From assembly GCA_030847615.1 (NCBI GenBank), contig JAUMIR010000002.1:199933809-199997808 (forward strand): DNA of 64,000 nt, read 5' to 3'. Each line of letters starts with the position of its first letter. The first letter of the stretch is position 1. The position numbers and the translations under genes are program-made. This document shows, in pieces, positions 11,290-22,350 of this stretch. The notes under the pieces were generated by a model. That model saw only the letters and a program-made list of their open reading frames with translations. It had not been told where the DNA came from and did no database searches. The DNA is from Gambelia wislizenii. Its lineage: Eukaryota; Chordata; Lepidosauria; Squamata; Crotaphytidae.

Positions 11290-12336
11290 CGAGACTCTCA
11301 GGTTCATCCTCGGTACCGAGGCAACCTGCATCTCTCCATCCAGACGTTCAGGCTGTCATCGATGCTGCACGAAGACCGTCTACTCGAAAGTCATACCACT
11401 ACAAGTGGAAGAAGTACGAAACCTTTCTGGCCTCCCGAGGACCAAGTCCTGAACCGTTCTCCATTCCAACTGTACTGGAGTTTCTTCTCCAATTGTCTTC
11501 GGCGGGCCTATCGCTTTCGTCGATCCAGTGCTATCTCCATCGAGTTCCATGCGAGAGGACGTCCGTCCCCCTTTGTTAATGCGACGGTAAAGAAATTTTT
11601 GAGAGGCTTCGCCAACCTGCACCCTCCGGTGACTGAACTGACCCCGGCTTGGAGCCTCGAACTGGTCCTCTCACAGCTGGTTCGCCGACTGTTCGAACCT
11701 CTGGCTTCTACTGATCTGCGACTCCTATCCTGGAAGACTGCTTTCCTTGTGGCCATCACTTCGGTGCGTCGGGCTGGTGAGCTCTGTGCCTTGAGGTCTG
11801 ATCCTCCATACACTGCTTTCCATAAGCACAAAGTGGTGCTTCGTCCCGACATCTCCTTCCTTCTGAAAGTGGTGTCCAGCTTCCATCTCAACCAATCCAT
11901 CACTCTTCCTGCTTTGATGCAGGACCCACAGGACGAATTCGAACGCACCCTTCATCTCATGGACGTCAGAAGGGCTTTAGCCTTCTACATTCAATGGACT
12001 GTGTCCCACAGGAAGTTACCCAGACTGTTTGTGTCTTATGCTGACTCGAAGCTCGGAGAGCCCATTTCCTCACAATGGCTATCGAAGTGGGTGACGTCTA
12101 CCATTGCTCTGTGCTACGATCTGGCAAAGAAACCTCTGCCATCACGGATTCAAGAACACTCTACAAGAGCTGTCTCCACTTCGACAGCTTTTCTCTCTGG
12201 AGTGCCTCTAGAGGACATTTGCAGAGCTGCAACCTGGTCATCACCTTTGACTTTTATTTCTCACTACAGACTTGACTCTCGTTCTAGGAACGAGGCTGCC
12301 TTTGGGAAGGCTGTACTGTTATCTTCTATTCAATGA
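11290..12336 (+). pseudogene. DIRS copy 2 tyrosine recombinase
   Basis: The N-terminal core-binding part (AARRPSTRKSYHYKWKKYE, PTVLEFLLQLSSAGLSLSSI) lies in one frame up to about 11530. The protein then continues in another frame (ISIEFHARGRPSPFVN, TVKKFLRGF), which marks a small deletion near 11530-11540. The catalytic domain itself is uninterrupted to the stop at 12336. Its residues are Arg in SVRRAGELCAL (11767-11772), His and Arg in EHSTRA (12157-12168) and the nucleophile Tyr in SHYRLD (12265-12267), with ICRAATW between them. The R…HxxR…Y set is that of tyrosine recombinases that insert DIRS circles. Apart from the one frameshift this is the best-kept gene of the element. Confidence 0.88.
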
Positions 12337-12489
12337 GTGAGTGCTCATGTTGCCAAGTCACTGTTGTTATATATGCTTTGATCACTTTACTTAAGAATGT
12401 GCTCTTAATGTTTCAAACTCAGGTGTCTGTACATATGGTATACTTGGTGTAGGACATACCCGCCTCCAAGAGTGAAGCTTTCCAGTCTA

Positions 12490-12586
12490 CACCCAGCTGT
12501 GTGATTCACAGAGACCACGAAGAAGATGGACAGGTTGCTTACCTGTAACCATAGATCTTCGAGTGGTCTTCTGTGAATTCACACAG
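12490..12586 (+). repeat. Internal complementary region of DIRS copy 2
   Basis: The first half (CCCAGCTGTGTGATTCACAG … CCACGAAGAAGAT) is the reverse complement of the left end. The second half (GGACAGGTTGCTTACCTGTA … CGAGTGGTCTTCTGTGAAT) is the reverse complement of the right end. The two halves meet near 12526/12527. In DIRS1 models such a region templates end joining into the circular DNA intermediate. Confidence 0.9.
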
Positions 12587-12659
12587 ACCCGCCCATCCTC
12601 CCCTCTGTGTCCTACTACATCATATAAACATGCTTAATGTTCCTGATGCTGCAGATTGC

Positions 12660-12873
12660 GGCGTCATTCAAGGAACTGAGGGGATTTAGGTGGGAAGCCC
12701 TTATAAGGGACCGTTAGGATGGGCAGAGTTACCACCAAAAATGTATCAAAAGTATATTCTGCCTAGCGTTTCTAGAAGGTTCCAATGCTCTGCGCAGGCG
12801 CAGGAGTAACCCAGCTGTGTGAATTCACAGAAGACCACTCGAAGATCTCTGGTTACAGGTAAGCAACCTGTCC
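12660..12873 (-). repeat. Right inverted terminal repeat of DIRS copy 2
   Basis: Inverted partner of 6587-6782. The outermost bases (TGGTTACAGGTAAGCAACCT then GTCC) have no match in the left repeat but match, inverted, the internal complementary region at 12536-12551. Confidence 0.93.
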
Positions 12874-15800
12874 TTCTCCTTGATTGAGGAAGAGAGGTCC
12901 AGAGATGGATCAGGCTTTTCCCTTCAGAGTTGATCAGTAATATGCACATCACTTGAGATGTGCCTCTGGCTTCCCATTACAGTATTAATATGGTTAATCT
13001 GCTGAGTGTCCTAGATGCAGCTTTTCAGCTGGGTCTACTAGTTATTGCACCCAACTTTCTGGACTGGGGACACTGATTTTAGAAACCTGAATTTGGGGGA
13101 TTAAAAGCTTCTGATGTCTCTCTGTAGACCCATTTTGCAGATTAACCCATCTATGCTCAAACCCATCTATGCTCGACTGTGAGTAGCAGTCAGCCCTAGC
13201 TTTGTAACAAAAATGCCTGTATGGTATATGTGGTTGCTGCAAGGGCAAATATCTTGGATTCAACCTTAACCTTTTCAGGTATACATTTAAAATATATTTG
13301 GTCTACACCTTAAAAATTATCATATGTGACCTGAAGGGCAAGGTATTTGTTATGAGTTAATGTGTAACTTAACCTCAGCTTTTTTAAAAATGAAAAGTAG
13401 CCTTGGTCACTTGAGGATTTCAGTAGGGGGAACCGGTGGGGGGAACTCTTTCTATGGCAGCCATTTTCTCACCCACAATCTCTATCCTAAAGCTTTTGCC
13501 TACTTGTAGAAAAAGTATATATCTGTATCATTTTCTCATTGGGAAGGAGAAGAACACCTGGGGATGGAGGCTGAGAATTTGAATAGGGTGAAAAGCTAAT
13601 GGGGAAAAAGCTTAGGCATATGGATGGGGCAAAATTAATTTGGTTTGCATTTTAGTGTGAACCAACCTAATCTCCACTTCCCAAACCAATGTGTGACCCA
13701 GAATACAACTTTCCTTCAGCTTTTGCATGATTTTCTGATGCATTTCTGTGATAAGTGCCTAGAAATAAGAACATTATAAAAAGTAGAAAACAGATAGACA
13801 TAGTCACTTGCAATTATGCACCTCTCCATAGCCTCCCTATTCAGTCATCCATTCACAGTATCCTGACATCCTGTCCATTAAACAAAAGCGATTGTTACAC
13901 ACCTCTGCATGTAATATGTAGTTTGCTCCTACACTGCTGTGCTTTGTTAGTGCAGCCAACAATTCACTTGTGCCTTTCAACTACCTTCCTTACTGAATTT
14001 TCCTCCTAGACAGACTTGGTACAGAACAAGCCACACTGAACACACTGAGACATAACTTACAGACATGTTGGACTGAAATGGCCATGCAGGCTGGGAATGA
14101 TGGGAGTTGTTGTCCAATACATTAGATTGACAAAGGCTGACATGAAGGGCCAAACTGTTTTTCAGTTGTTTAATTTTTTTCTTCCTTCCTAGCTCCAATT
14201 TAGTTTGTACAGGCACTTGATGCTTGATTTTTATAATGAGCTCTCTGTGTCAGAATGGTAGTTGCCAACTAAATTCTGCAGGTATAATTGCTAATCTTGT
14301 TGTCATTCCGGTATATTAACGCATCAGTGGCTGAATATTGTGAGGGTTGAGGCCCATTTGGTGTTCTAAATGTGTCCCTTCAAGCCAGCATGTTTCTTGA
14401 AACCTTAATGCAATGTGGCTGATTAACCTTCATTTTCATTATGCCTTAAATGGAGAGGCACTATTTTGGCTTACCAGTTGGATCTGACACATGCTGTTTG
14501 ACCTTCGTTTGATGACCTTACTCAAAATAAATCTCCATAGCCAAAAGTAGGATCGATGAATTGCTTTAGAAATTCATTAATTCTTTCGATAATAATACCA
14601 AGAGTATCATTTCTGTGGAGTCTGGGAGAAAAGTAGAAAATTTGATACAAAGTTCACATTCTACACTTTTGATCGTTTAAAGCACAGGTGGAAATGTCAT
14701 CTCTGTATAACTTGGCGATTGCTTCCTGCAACGGGAAGACAGTGCTTCTCTTCTTCTTTCCTATTATCCCTCTTCCATACAAAATAAACTGACTAGGGAC
14801 ATGGCATGGAGGGGATTGAAATGATAACCAAGGTACTTTTCTTAGGGTGATGGTATGTTTGTCCTCATCCACAAGAGGGGAGGGTTGTGAAGGGACAGGG
14901 GTCTACTGGGAAGTAGTGCCTTTAGCAACAGTGTGCCTAAGAATGTGGGCCAAAGACGATTAAGTGATGAGCCTTGAGGGATGTTGTACAGGGAAGAATC
15001 TGAGACTGAGGCAGGTTGTTAAGTAAGTACTCTGAGTTTCAGAGTGCTGTCTTTAAAAAAAGAATAGTATCGTTCTAGAGAGTGTAATGTCCCAGTTTTC
15101 CCCCAAACCCTTAGAGTGAATAGTGGATTTTGAATCCTGTTTTATTAATTCATCTGATTAAAGTGGCAGAAGAGAAGAAGGAGATGTTTTTTCTGTAAAC
15201 TCTTGCGGCTTACAGTGTGCAGTTTCATAATCTGACAGTTATGAGATAGGGAATTAGAGTTGAGAATTGATGGCTCTGGTCTTTCTGCTGTGATTATAAA
15301 TGGTGAATGTGACCTTTTCTCCTAAACTTAAGAGCAAACAAATCAACTTTGCTAAATTTATCTTCATTGCTGGGTTGTTTAAAGACAAATGAAGGCTCTT
15401 AAGAGCACTTGACTTTATTAGTTTTTATATTAGCCTTTCTTGCTTCTTTCATGCAGATGTTCAGCCTGAACTATTACACACACACACAGAACCTTGGCTT
15501 TGTCATTTATACCATGCTGACGAATTTGGCACCTAAGATGTTTGTGTTGCATACTTCATTGAAAATCACATTCAAAATACATACTACACAAGGGTAAATT
15601 GTTTACCTTAGAAAAAAGTTCATCCCTTAATGCATACATTAGAAATTGCCCACAGAAGTACATATAGTTTTTGTGTGCCTTTTTTCCTTTTATAAAATTG
15701 TCCAGATCCAAGCCAAAACAAGCTTAAATACAAGAAACTGAGGGAAACTGAAATTAAAAGATATGCCCGTCACTGCTCTTGGTAAACACAGAGGCTAATG

Positions 15801-16060
15801 CAGATATCTATTATAAATTAAATTCCCAAGGATGGACAGCACATTCTCTTCCTAGTCTATGTCATTTTTGCATGTATTTGCTCATAGAGTTGTTCTATGA
15901 AGTTTCTGAATTAATCTGCAAATTATATGCTTTAATCCATACAAACATTTGCTTTTCAGTACAAACATATTTACAGTATATTTTCTTGAAAATACATGTT
16001 TCTAATCAATAACAAAGAATCCAGCAGTGCTGTAAAGACTAGCAAGGTTCTCTGGGTATG
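12874..16060. other. CACNA1G: Intron, no gene seen
   Basis: AT-rich unassigned sequence without a convincing reading frame. A hAT-like MITE fragment lies at 14063-14120. Confidence 0.5.
14063..14120 (+). repeat. MITE fragment (TGGCCATGC / TGGGAGTTGT type)
   Basis: AATGGCCATGCAGGCTGGGA followed by ATGATGGGAGTTGTTGTCCA is a motif repeated, more or less diverged, at 21880-21935, 26335-26465, 41190-41262, 54800-54915 and 57000-57072. I recognise it as a small palindromic hAT-type element common in reptile genomes; the class is from memory. Confidence 0.5.
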
Positions 16061-16064
16061 CTTT

Positions 16065-16155
16065 TGTGAGCTGCAGTCCACAAAATTATGCCAAATAAAA
16101 CTTGTTAGTCTAAGGTGCCACTAAATTCTTGTCATTTGTGCTATAACAGACTAAG
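16065..16155 (+). repeat. Sauropsid interspersed repeat 3' end
   Basis: CTGCAGTCCACAAAATTATG, then AAACTTGTTAGTCTAAGGTG and ACAGACTAAGGC follow the typical order of a widespread amniote repeat (usually AAGCTTATG, TTAGTCTTTAAGGTGCCAC, CAGACTAACAC). SINE versus DNA-element origin is not decided here. Confidence 0.55.
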
Positions 16156-16980
16156 GCAGCCCCCCCCCCTCGGTGTTTCTCATTGTGTTGTCTCCATGGG
16201 GCGAATGAAACGGCCTCCCCCTGTTCCCACACCCAGCTGTTCAGACAACATAGAGTTTTGGCCTCACTTCTAGTCTGAATTGTCCAGATGACATCCAGGC
16301 AGTTCTGACTAGAAATCAGGGCGATTTTAAGGGCTTAAAATGGCTTTTTCCCCACTAAATGTATTTAAAGCAAATGTAAGTATTTACAAAGCAAACATAT
16401 ATTAAAGCAAAGGAATAAAAAAGAGAATCAAAATAGAAGATAAATTAAGTAAAATTATGCAATTAAACAATGTAAATCTTATTCTAATTAAATTATATTC
16501 TACTTGACTTCCCATGTAATACTATCTTGTAAGGATCGTGTTATGATTTTAATCTTTCAACTTCATTTCAACTACATCGTAGTGATTTCTTCAATGGGGC
16601 TTGTACCTGTTAAAAATTTTCTAAGCTTAAAATTGTTAATTTTACACCCAACTGTCTTATCTCTTAGAATGGCTTTTAAAAATTCCTGGGAAAACTCGGA
16701 CCCTGTGGGGAAAACTGGAGCATTTTGTGGTGGGAATGGGCAGCTGTGCTGTATTGGTGGGCACCACCACCGGTGTCATGGGTCATGCTCTCTAAGGTCA
16801 CAATGAGGCTCCCAGCATGTGTTCATGGCTGGGTGCCTGATTTCTGTTCTCAGATAATGCAATGTGTGATACCAGTGGCAGTGGTGGCACCTGCTTATAC
16901 AGCATAGTGTGCAGCTACCTGTTCCCACCATGGAATGCAAGGTAATGGGGCAGGGGAATCCACGGCAGCTCTGGGGCCAG
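16156..16980. other. CACNA1G: Intron, no gene seen
   Basis: A poly-C run near 16160, then AT-rich sequence and a GT/CA-flavoured stretch (16720-16980). No supported feature. Confidence 0.4.
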
Positions 16981-17285
16981 AATCACCCTCCCCACCACAC
17001 TTACCTTATCTCCCAACAACAGGGCAGCCCAGGAGTGGACGGAGTTCTAACGGAGCTCCGTTCACTTCCTGGAGTGAAATCCCGCGGATTCTTGCGAGAA
17101 GACGTGTGCGCAGGAAATTCAAAAATAAAAACCAAAATACACCAAAAAAAAGTTACAAACAGCACATACAAACACTTTAAAACTTCCAAGTAAACCAGGG
17201 AAGTTTTTAAAAAATGTGTCACTTACCTGGATGTCCCGATCTCACCCGAAAGTGTTCTGTCAGGGACCACCCATTGAAGCTGGGA
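16981..17285 (+). repeat. Left arm of a long spaced inverted repeat
   Basis: 305 bases that recur as reverse complement at 20340-20643 with only about half a dozen differences by eye. Landmarks: AATCACCCTCCCCACC (outer end), GGAGTGGACGGAGTTC, CCCGCGGATTCTTGCGAG, CACCCGAAAGTGTTCTGTC and TTGAAGCTGGGA (inner end). No coding potential shared by both arms. At the inner end it abuts a short CR1 fragment (17286-17331). It could be the terminal repeat of a DNA element or two opposite copies of one short repeat. Confidence 0.85.
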
Positions 17286-17331
17286 AGTGTAGTCCACTTC
17301 CGAACAGCTCTTACTGTCAGGAAGTTCTTCC
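17286..17331 (-). mobile_element. CR1 LINE fragment
   Basis: GTGTAGTCCACTTCCGAACA then GCTCTTACTGTCAGGAAGTT is identical to part of the CR1 copy at 22513-22556. Only about 45 bases are present, abruptly joined to the inverted-repeat arm. Confidence 0.8.
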
Positions 17332-17635
17332 AGCCAGAATGAGGAGTATTCTGGCCAGTGCAGACAAGACCTTAGCCATCTCTGAGTACATGTTTTAAAT
17401 GGCTTTTGATATATCTGTCAAGCCGAGAACTACATCAGAACATTCAGGACCCATGGAAACTGGTGGATCATTGAGTTCTGATTCACACCCTAATCAATGA
17501 GGAACAGGTGGCCATACTAGGGGCTCATTTACACAAGGGGGGGACAGAGTACCTCATAGTATTGGCATCTCACAGCAGCAGCAACAACATGTTTTCATGG
17601 TTTTTCTGGCCTCGGGAGCCCTCATAAGCCTTGTA
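17332..17635. other. CACNA1G: Intron, no gene seen
   Basis: Unassigned sequence between the CR1 fragment and the next repeat; includes a short CAGCAGCAGCAACAACA run near 17574. Confidence 0.4.
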
Positions 17636-18056
17636 TTCCAGATGGTGGTCATGAGTGATTTACTCACATTAGTTCTTCACCGCTACCATTTGGGTATCTT
17701 TTTTAAAGGTTGTCCAAGGTACGCTGGAGTAATAGAGCGATTTTTCAATTTTATAAGAGCGTAAAACAAAAATTAACCATCCTATTTTATTGCCTTAGCG
17801 AGAGATCACTAAGGCAAAAATCCAACATGGTGACAGAGGGCACTTACCCTGCTAGCAAGCCCCACCCTCGCTCTCACCCAGCCAATCAACTTTGTGCTTC
17901 CCTTCAAATTTCCTATTGTTCAATAGTCCAAATGAGCAGGAATGTGCACTCCCCTCACATTTTTTAAAAAAGCACGGTAAAATCTGCAAAGGCTTTTACT
18001 ACATTGTTTTTGCCATTTTGCCCCCCCCCCCTTTCTGAATAGCATGGATTGGTGCA
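17636..18056 (+). repeat. Unclassified dispersed repeat (family B), copy 1
   Basis: Shares ordered landmarks with 40195-40712 and 58165-58560: GTGATTTACTC near the start, then AAAATCCAACATG, then a CCAGCCAATCA block, then AATGAGCAGGAATG (copies 1 and 3), and a poly-C stretch followed by TTCTGAATA. No coding frame. A short non-autonomous element is likely. Confidence 0.6.
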
Positions 18057-19970
18057 GGAACCCATTTAGACAGGTAGGATTCCCAGCAAATTCCATGAGG
18101 GGTATTTTCACCATCTAGACAACCCCTAGAATTCACAAAGACTTAATCCCTAAAACAGCCCACCGTTTCATCAGCAAGACAGTGTTTTATCTCAAATTAA
18201 TGGACACCTTTTGGAAATGTGCTATTAGGAGTTTGTGCTAATATTCATCATCATGTTAAGGCCCATCATTATGGGGGTAATTATTTTTAGGTTCGGAAAC
18301 ACAAGCATGCTTTGGGAACAAGTAGGGCTGGATTATTATAACAATAATCACAGCTGTGGTTGTGGACTATAGAACAAGGAGGTACAGATGCTTGAGCCCT
18401 CCTAAGACTAGGCTATGGTGGGTTGAACCTCCCCACAAATAATCATGAAAAATTGAACCACCAAGACTCCCATGTGGTTGAGCCTCTTCCAGAGTTATCA
18501 ATCAAAGGTGTATGAAATACTGAAGCACAAAGAAATACACTGACAACTATTGTTGGTAGGCTGTCCCAGGAATAATAATGCCGGCCTGCAATCTAGCCTA
18601 TGTGCACTTAATTGGAAGTAAGCAAACTGAACACATGGAGGGTACTTCTAAGTACACATGGTGCTCATAAGAGTCTTTCTGTTTAAATATGTTTGAATTA
18701 TAGAGGATGAGATAAGTAATTTGCCATCTCACTGCAGGTTCTTGAAAACAGGCAAAATGACTAACCCACCTGCCCATATTGAGGGCTCACCACACATACC
18801 TTAAAACCAGTTCCAGGGGCTCTGTAATGAATATTCTGTGAGCAGCAGTTCATTCAGGGCAGTCCAAGCTATTTGATATTCTGTAGCAAGTGATGGGCAC
18901 AAACCCCATATCAAAACATAGAGAGAAATCCAGTTGCTACTCCCAACTAGAGAAGATCCATTAAATCAATTACTGAATGGTAAATCAATGCTTATGTAAA
19001 TCCAATTGATTCCATTGAATATAGGCTATTGTGCCCAACGGTTATTTTGACACCCATGTCTGACAATCAATTTTTTTTAATGGGCTTAAGCACTTTGGGA
19101 AGTGCTGCCCATTATTTCTGAGTTTATGTCACTAATGAGTCATACTCATGAACAGCATACTAGAAAAGCATTAAAAAGAGGAACATCTCAGTACATTCAT
19201 TTTTAGGAAGATCAGCTATTCAATAGAAGGAGCTGTCATAATTACTTAAGGCATCACATAAGCTATCCTTAACCAGGTTTTCGTAATAAGGAAAAATTGG
19301 GGAGTTTGTTATTAATAGAAATAAGTGGCACATTCCACTCACATTTTAGATTTTCTGCTGCTTTTTAAAATGAGGATGTAACTTACTGGGAAAGAAATTC
19401 AAAAATCATGTTAGCAGAAGGAAACATAAATGCATTTGGATACAGCTGTATTGAACCACAGTGTCCAGGCCCACTCTGTGGGGATGAATGGTACCCTCTC
19501 TATATATCTCATCTACTGAAGAGAGCTGGTATCCCTGCTGTCCTAATGCTATCACATCAGTCGACATAACATTCAACTGCTCTGCCTCCCACAGAGATAA
19601 AGGACTTTGACCCCACCAATTATTCTAAACAGAAGACCTCCTAATATGATGAAAATCAATTGATCTGGTGACACAGTTATCCCAGACAGAGCTAAAACTG
19701 GCCTCCAATAGTACCCTAGGGATTAGGTGAAATATTATTGGATGCATGGCAGAGATCCTGTTAGGGCAAACAAGATGGTAATGAAAAGAAACTGTAAAAA
19801 GCAGCAAATAAACCAATTGCTTCCAATTTAATCTCAAATAAGCAAGCAAAGAGAGATAATCAGGATCCTGAAGGAACACCCTGTAGTAGTATGCAGAGAG
19901 GGAATAGCAATAACTATTGCAGAGGAGGGGAAGGCAAATAGTAAAAAGACCTGCAGGGTCTAAAGACGAT
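18057..19970. other. CACNA1G: Intron, no gene seen
   Basis: AT-rich sequence without a recognisable gene or repeat. The minus-strand open frame at 19625-20008 shows no known domain. Confidence 0.45.
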
Positions 19971-19978
19971 TGTGGCAG

Positions 19979-20038
19979 TCTCTTTTTCTCTCTCTCTTTC
20001 TCACTCACTCACTCTCTCTCTCTCTCACACACACACAC
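19979..20038. repeat. (CT)n/(CA)n microsatellite
   Basis: CT-rich run with ACTC units passing into a CA repeat. Confidence 0.9.
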
Positions 20039-20339
20039 CAGTCAAGAGGCAGAACAAGTGCCCAGGTGGTATGTACAAAAGAGCATTCAAACAAAAGGGG
20101 AAAGGCAGTCTCAATGGAGATTATCAGACGCATCAAAAGTGGTGTAACAGCAATGCCAGGAGATTGCAAAAGGGCTTCCTTATCACACAACGTTGTTCCC
20201 CTGTCGTTATGAACCTGTTCTGCTGTCGTTACGCTGGCACTGCTTTTTATTGATTGGAGAAGCCATCAATAAATCTGTCATTCCATTTCTGTTATGGGTT
20301 TTCCTCTGTGCGACAAGGTGCCCCATTTTGCTGGCAAGA

Positions 20340-20643
20340 TCCCAGCTTCAATGGGTGGTCCCTGACAGAACACTTTCGGGTGAGATCGGGACATCCAGGT
20401 AAGTTACACATTTTTTAAAAACTTCCCTGGTTTACTTGGAAGTTTTAACGTGTGTGTATGTGCTGTTTGTAACTTTTTTTGGTGTATTTTGGTCTTTATT
20501 TTTGAATTTCCTGCGCACACGTCTTCTCGCAAGAATCCGCGGGATTTCACTCCAGGAAGTGAACGGAGCTCTGTTAGAACTCCGTCCACTCCTGGGCTGC
20601 CCTGTTGTTGGGAGATAAGGTAAGTGTGGTGGGGAGGGTGATT
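20340..20643 (-). repeat. Right arm of the long spaced inverted repeat
   Basis: Reverse complement of 16981-17285, about 98% identical by eye. The intervening 3.05 kb contains a CR1 fragment, a family B repeat and unassigned DNA, but no transposase-like frame. Confidence 0.85.
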
Positions 20644-22350
20644 GTGGCAGGACAGGGACAGGACAGGGTGGGGGTGGAGATTGTGGGACAGAACACTTTT
20701 TGCATTCCTGTCTGATAATCTCCTATGTCAGCTTGCTGCATTTGAAAGAAGGTATTGGTTTTGAGCACTGGTTTTCTCCAACAGGCATCTAAATTAATTT
20801 TCTCCCTCATTGAGGCCTTCCCTTTAGCTCATTCAGTCTAGTAACTATTACTGCAGGTTGCCTTCTGACAATACAATAGCCCACCACTGTTTGACTCTTA
20901 AGCTTGTCTATCAGATCAAACTGGGCTCATGGATGAGTAGGAGAGATGAAATCTGTGGATGAAGTAGGAGCTGTGAACAAGTCCACTGTGACAGACTTGC
21001 TGCTGGTAAGCTATTGTCTGAAAGCCTAGAAAAGGAAGTAATTCAATAGGAGGACATTTTTAAACAACACAACATCTACAAAGGAAGCCTCACACAAAAT
21101 GGTGGTTAATGTGCACACTGAGTTTGCAAAATACCAGTGTAACCTTTTCAGGCACTTTTTAAGCTCATTTAAGAGTTTTAATGCTTAATCCTTAGTGCAT
21201 CAAACAGCAGGGGTCTTGAGCAGGTGACTGTATGGAATGTTGTAAAGTTGTCACTAAGTAACATTAAAACCCAATAACCACTGCAGCATGAAAATATCAG
21301 CCATCTGTGCCACAGGGTTTACAGAAAATGAGCTTGCAAAATGGATCAGAAGCTAGTAGGTCAACAGAAGTATTCCAGAATGTTTTTCCTTGTAGAAATG
21401 TGGGCTATTCCTCTAACAGTTGCACTTTATGCATAAGAAATGCAAGGGCCCTTTGGTCTGTATCAGACCAGGGCTGAGTAACTAACTTGCATCCTTTGAC
21501 TGAGCATTTTTCTCTGTTTGGGGTGTGTGTGTTTTAAATTTCTTTCCCTATCTCCTCTGGTGGTTATCACTAACCAAAGAAAAAAGAATATTTGTCCTGT
21601 CTCATGAAATAATTCACAAAGGGAAACAGGGAAGGGACATAGGGTGTCATAAGGCTCACAGTGACTTTTTCCTCTTAAACATACCCTTCCAAAGCAAGAT
21701 GATAGTGGCCCTGAACTAGAGGAGGAGAAGGAGGAAGAGGATCCGCTAGTTTTAACTTTGATGAAGCCATGCTTGTAGGGCACTCCATGCTTTAGATGCC
21801 ATGACTTGAAAGGCCCTGTGTCTCATGCTCACCACATCACAGTACTGATGGTGTGCACACACAGAGCATGGCTAGGAATGGAAAGCAATGGCCATGCTGG
21901 CTGGAGGATTCTACGAAATGTAGTCCAAAAAATTAACATTTCCTAACTGGTTGTAATTATGGGCAAGTGAAAAAGCAATGAAAAGGCTGCATTGACTCTA
22001 ACATTACTAATTGACTGGCATCCAGCTGCAGCTGCAGCATGCTCCTGTTTTTCCTCAGGTATGCTAATGTGTAAGGTTTATGCCCTAAAGGGCAGTTTTT
22101 AAATAAATATACAAATCAGTGAATAAATCAAGTACAGTAAAATGCCCCATACAGGGTCTTAGCCGGAAAGTGAGTGACAGGAGAATAGTGATTAGATATA
22201 GTGGCGCTTCTTAGAATCTTGAAAGTCAAATCAGGATTATTGTGGCATGTTAAGAATGCACACATATATTTTCTATCATGTGATATTAATTTCTTTGTAT
22301 TATGAATAAGCACTTTCTTATAATGCAAAGAAGTGTTTTGACCACACATT
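20644..22350. other. CACNA1G: Intron, no gene seen
   Basis: Unassigned sequence. A MITE fragment of the TGGCCATGC type lies at about 21880-21935. Confidence 0.45.

Larger units (their letters stand above)
6587..12873 (+). mobile_element. DIRS-type tyrosine-recombinase retroelement, copy 2 (structurally complete)
   Basis: This 6.3-kb element has every structural part of a DIRS1-like element: inverted terminal repeats at both ends, Gag-like frame(s), RT/RNase H, a methyltransferase-like segment, a tyrosine recombinase and an internal complementary region near the 3' end. The outer limits follow from the internal complementary region, which joins the reverse complement of the left end (up to ATCTTCTTCGTGG at 6587) to the reverse complement of the right end (up to AACCTGTCC at 12873). 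No target-site duplication is expected for recombinase integration and none is evident. The reading frames carry a few stops and frameshifts and an altered RT active site, so the copy is probably immobile although not very old. It lies in the CACNA1G intron in gene orientation. Confidence 0.93.

Noticed and set aside
10545..11579. 344-codon frame overlapping the DIRS RT/RNase H
   Set aside because: Only its end (from about 11290) carries the recombinase N-terminus; the first 700 bases are an out-of-frame reading of RNase H, which has clear motifs in the other frame.
11380..11955. Minus-strand frames across the DIRS recombinase
   Set aside because: Shadow frames of a well-supported plus-strand gene.
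20404..20589. 61-codon frame repeated in both inverted arms as a shared small protein
   Set aside because: It is duplicated only because the arms are nearly identical; start, codon pattern and product show nothing protein-like.
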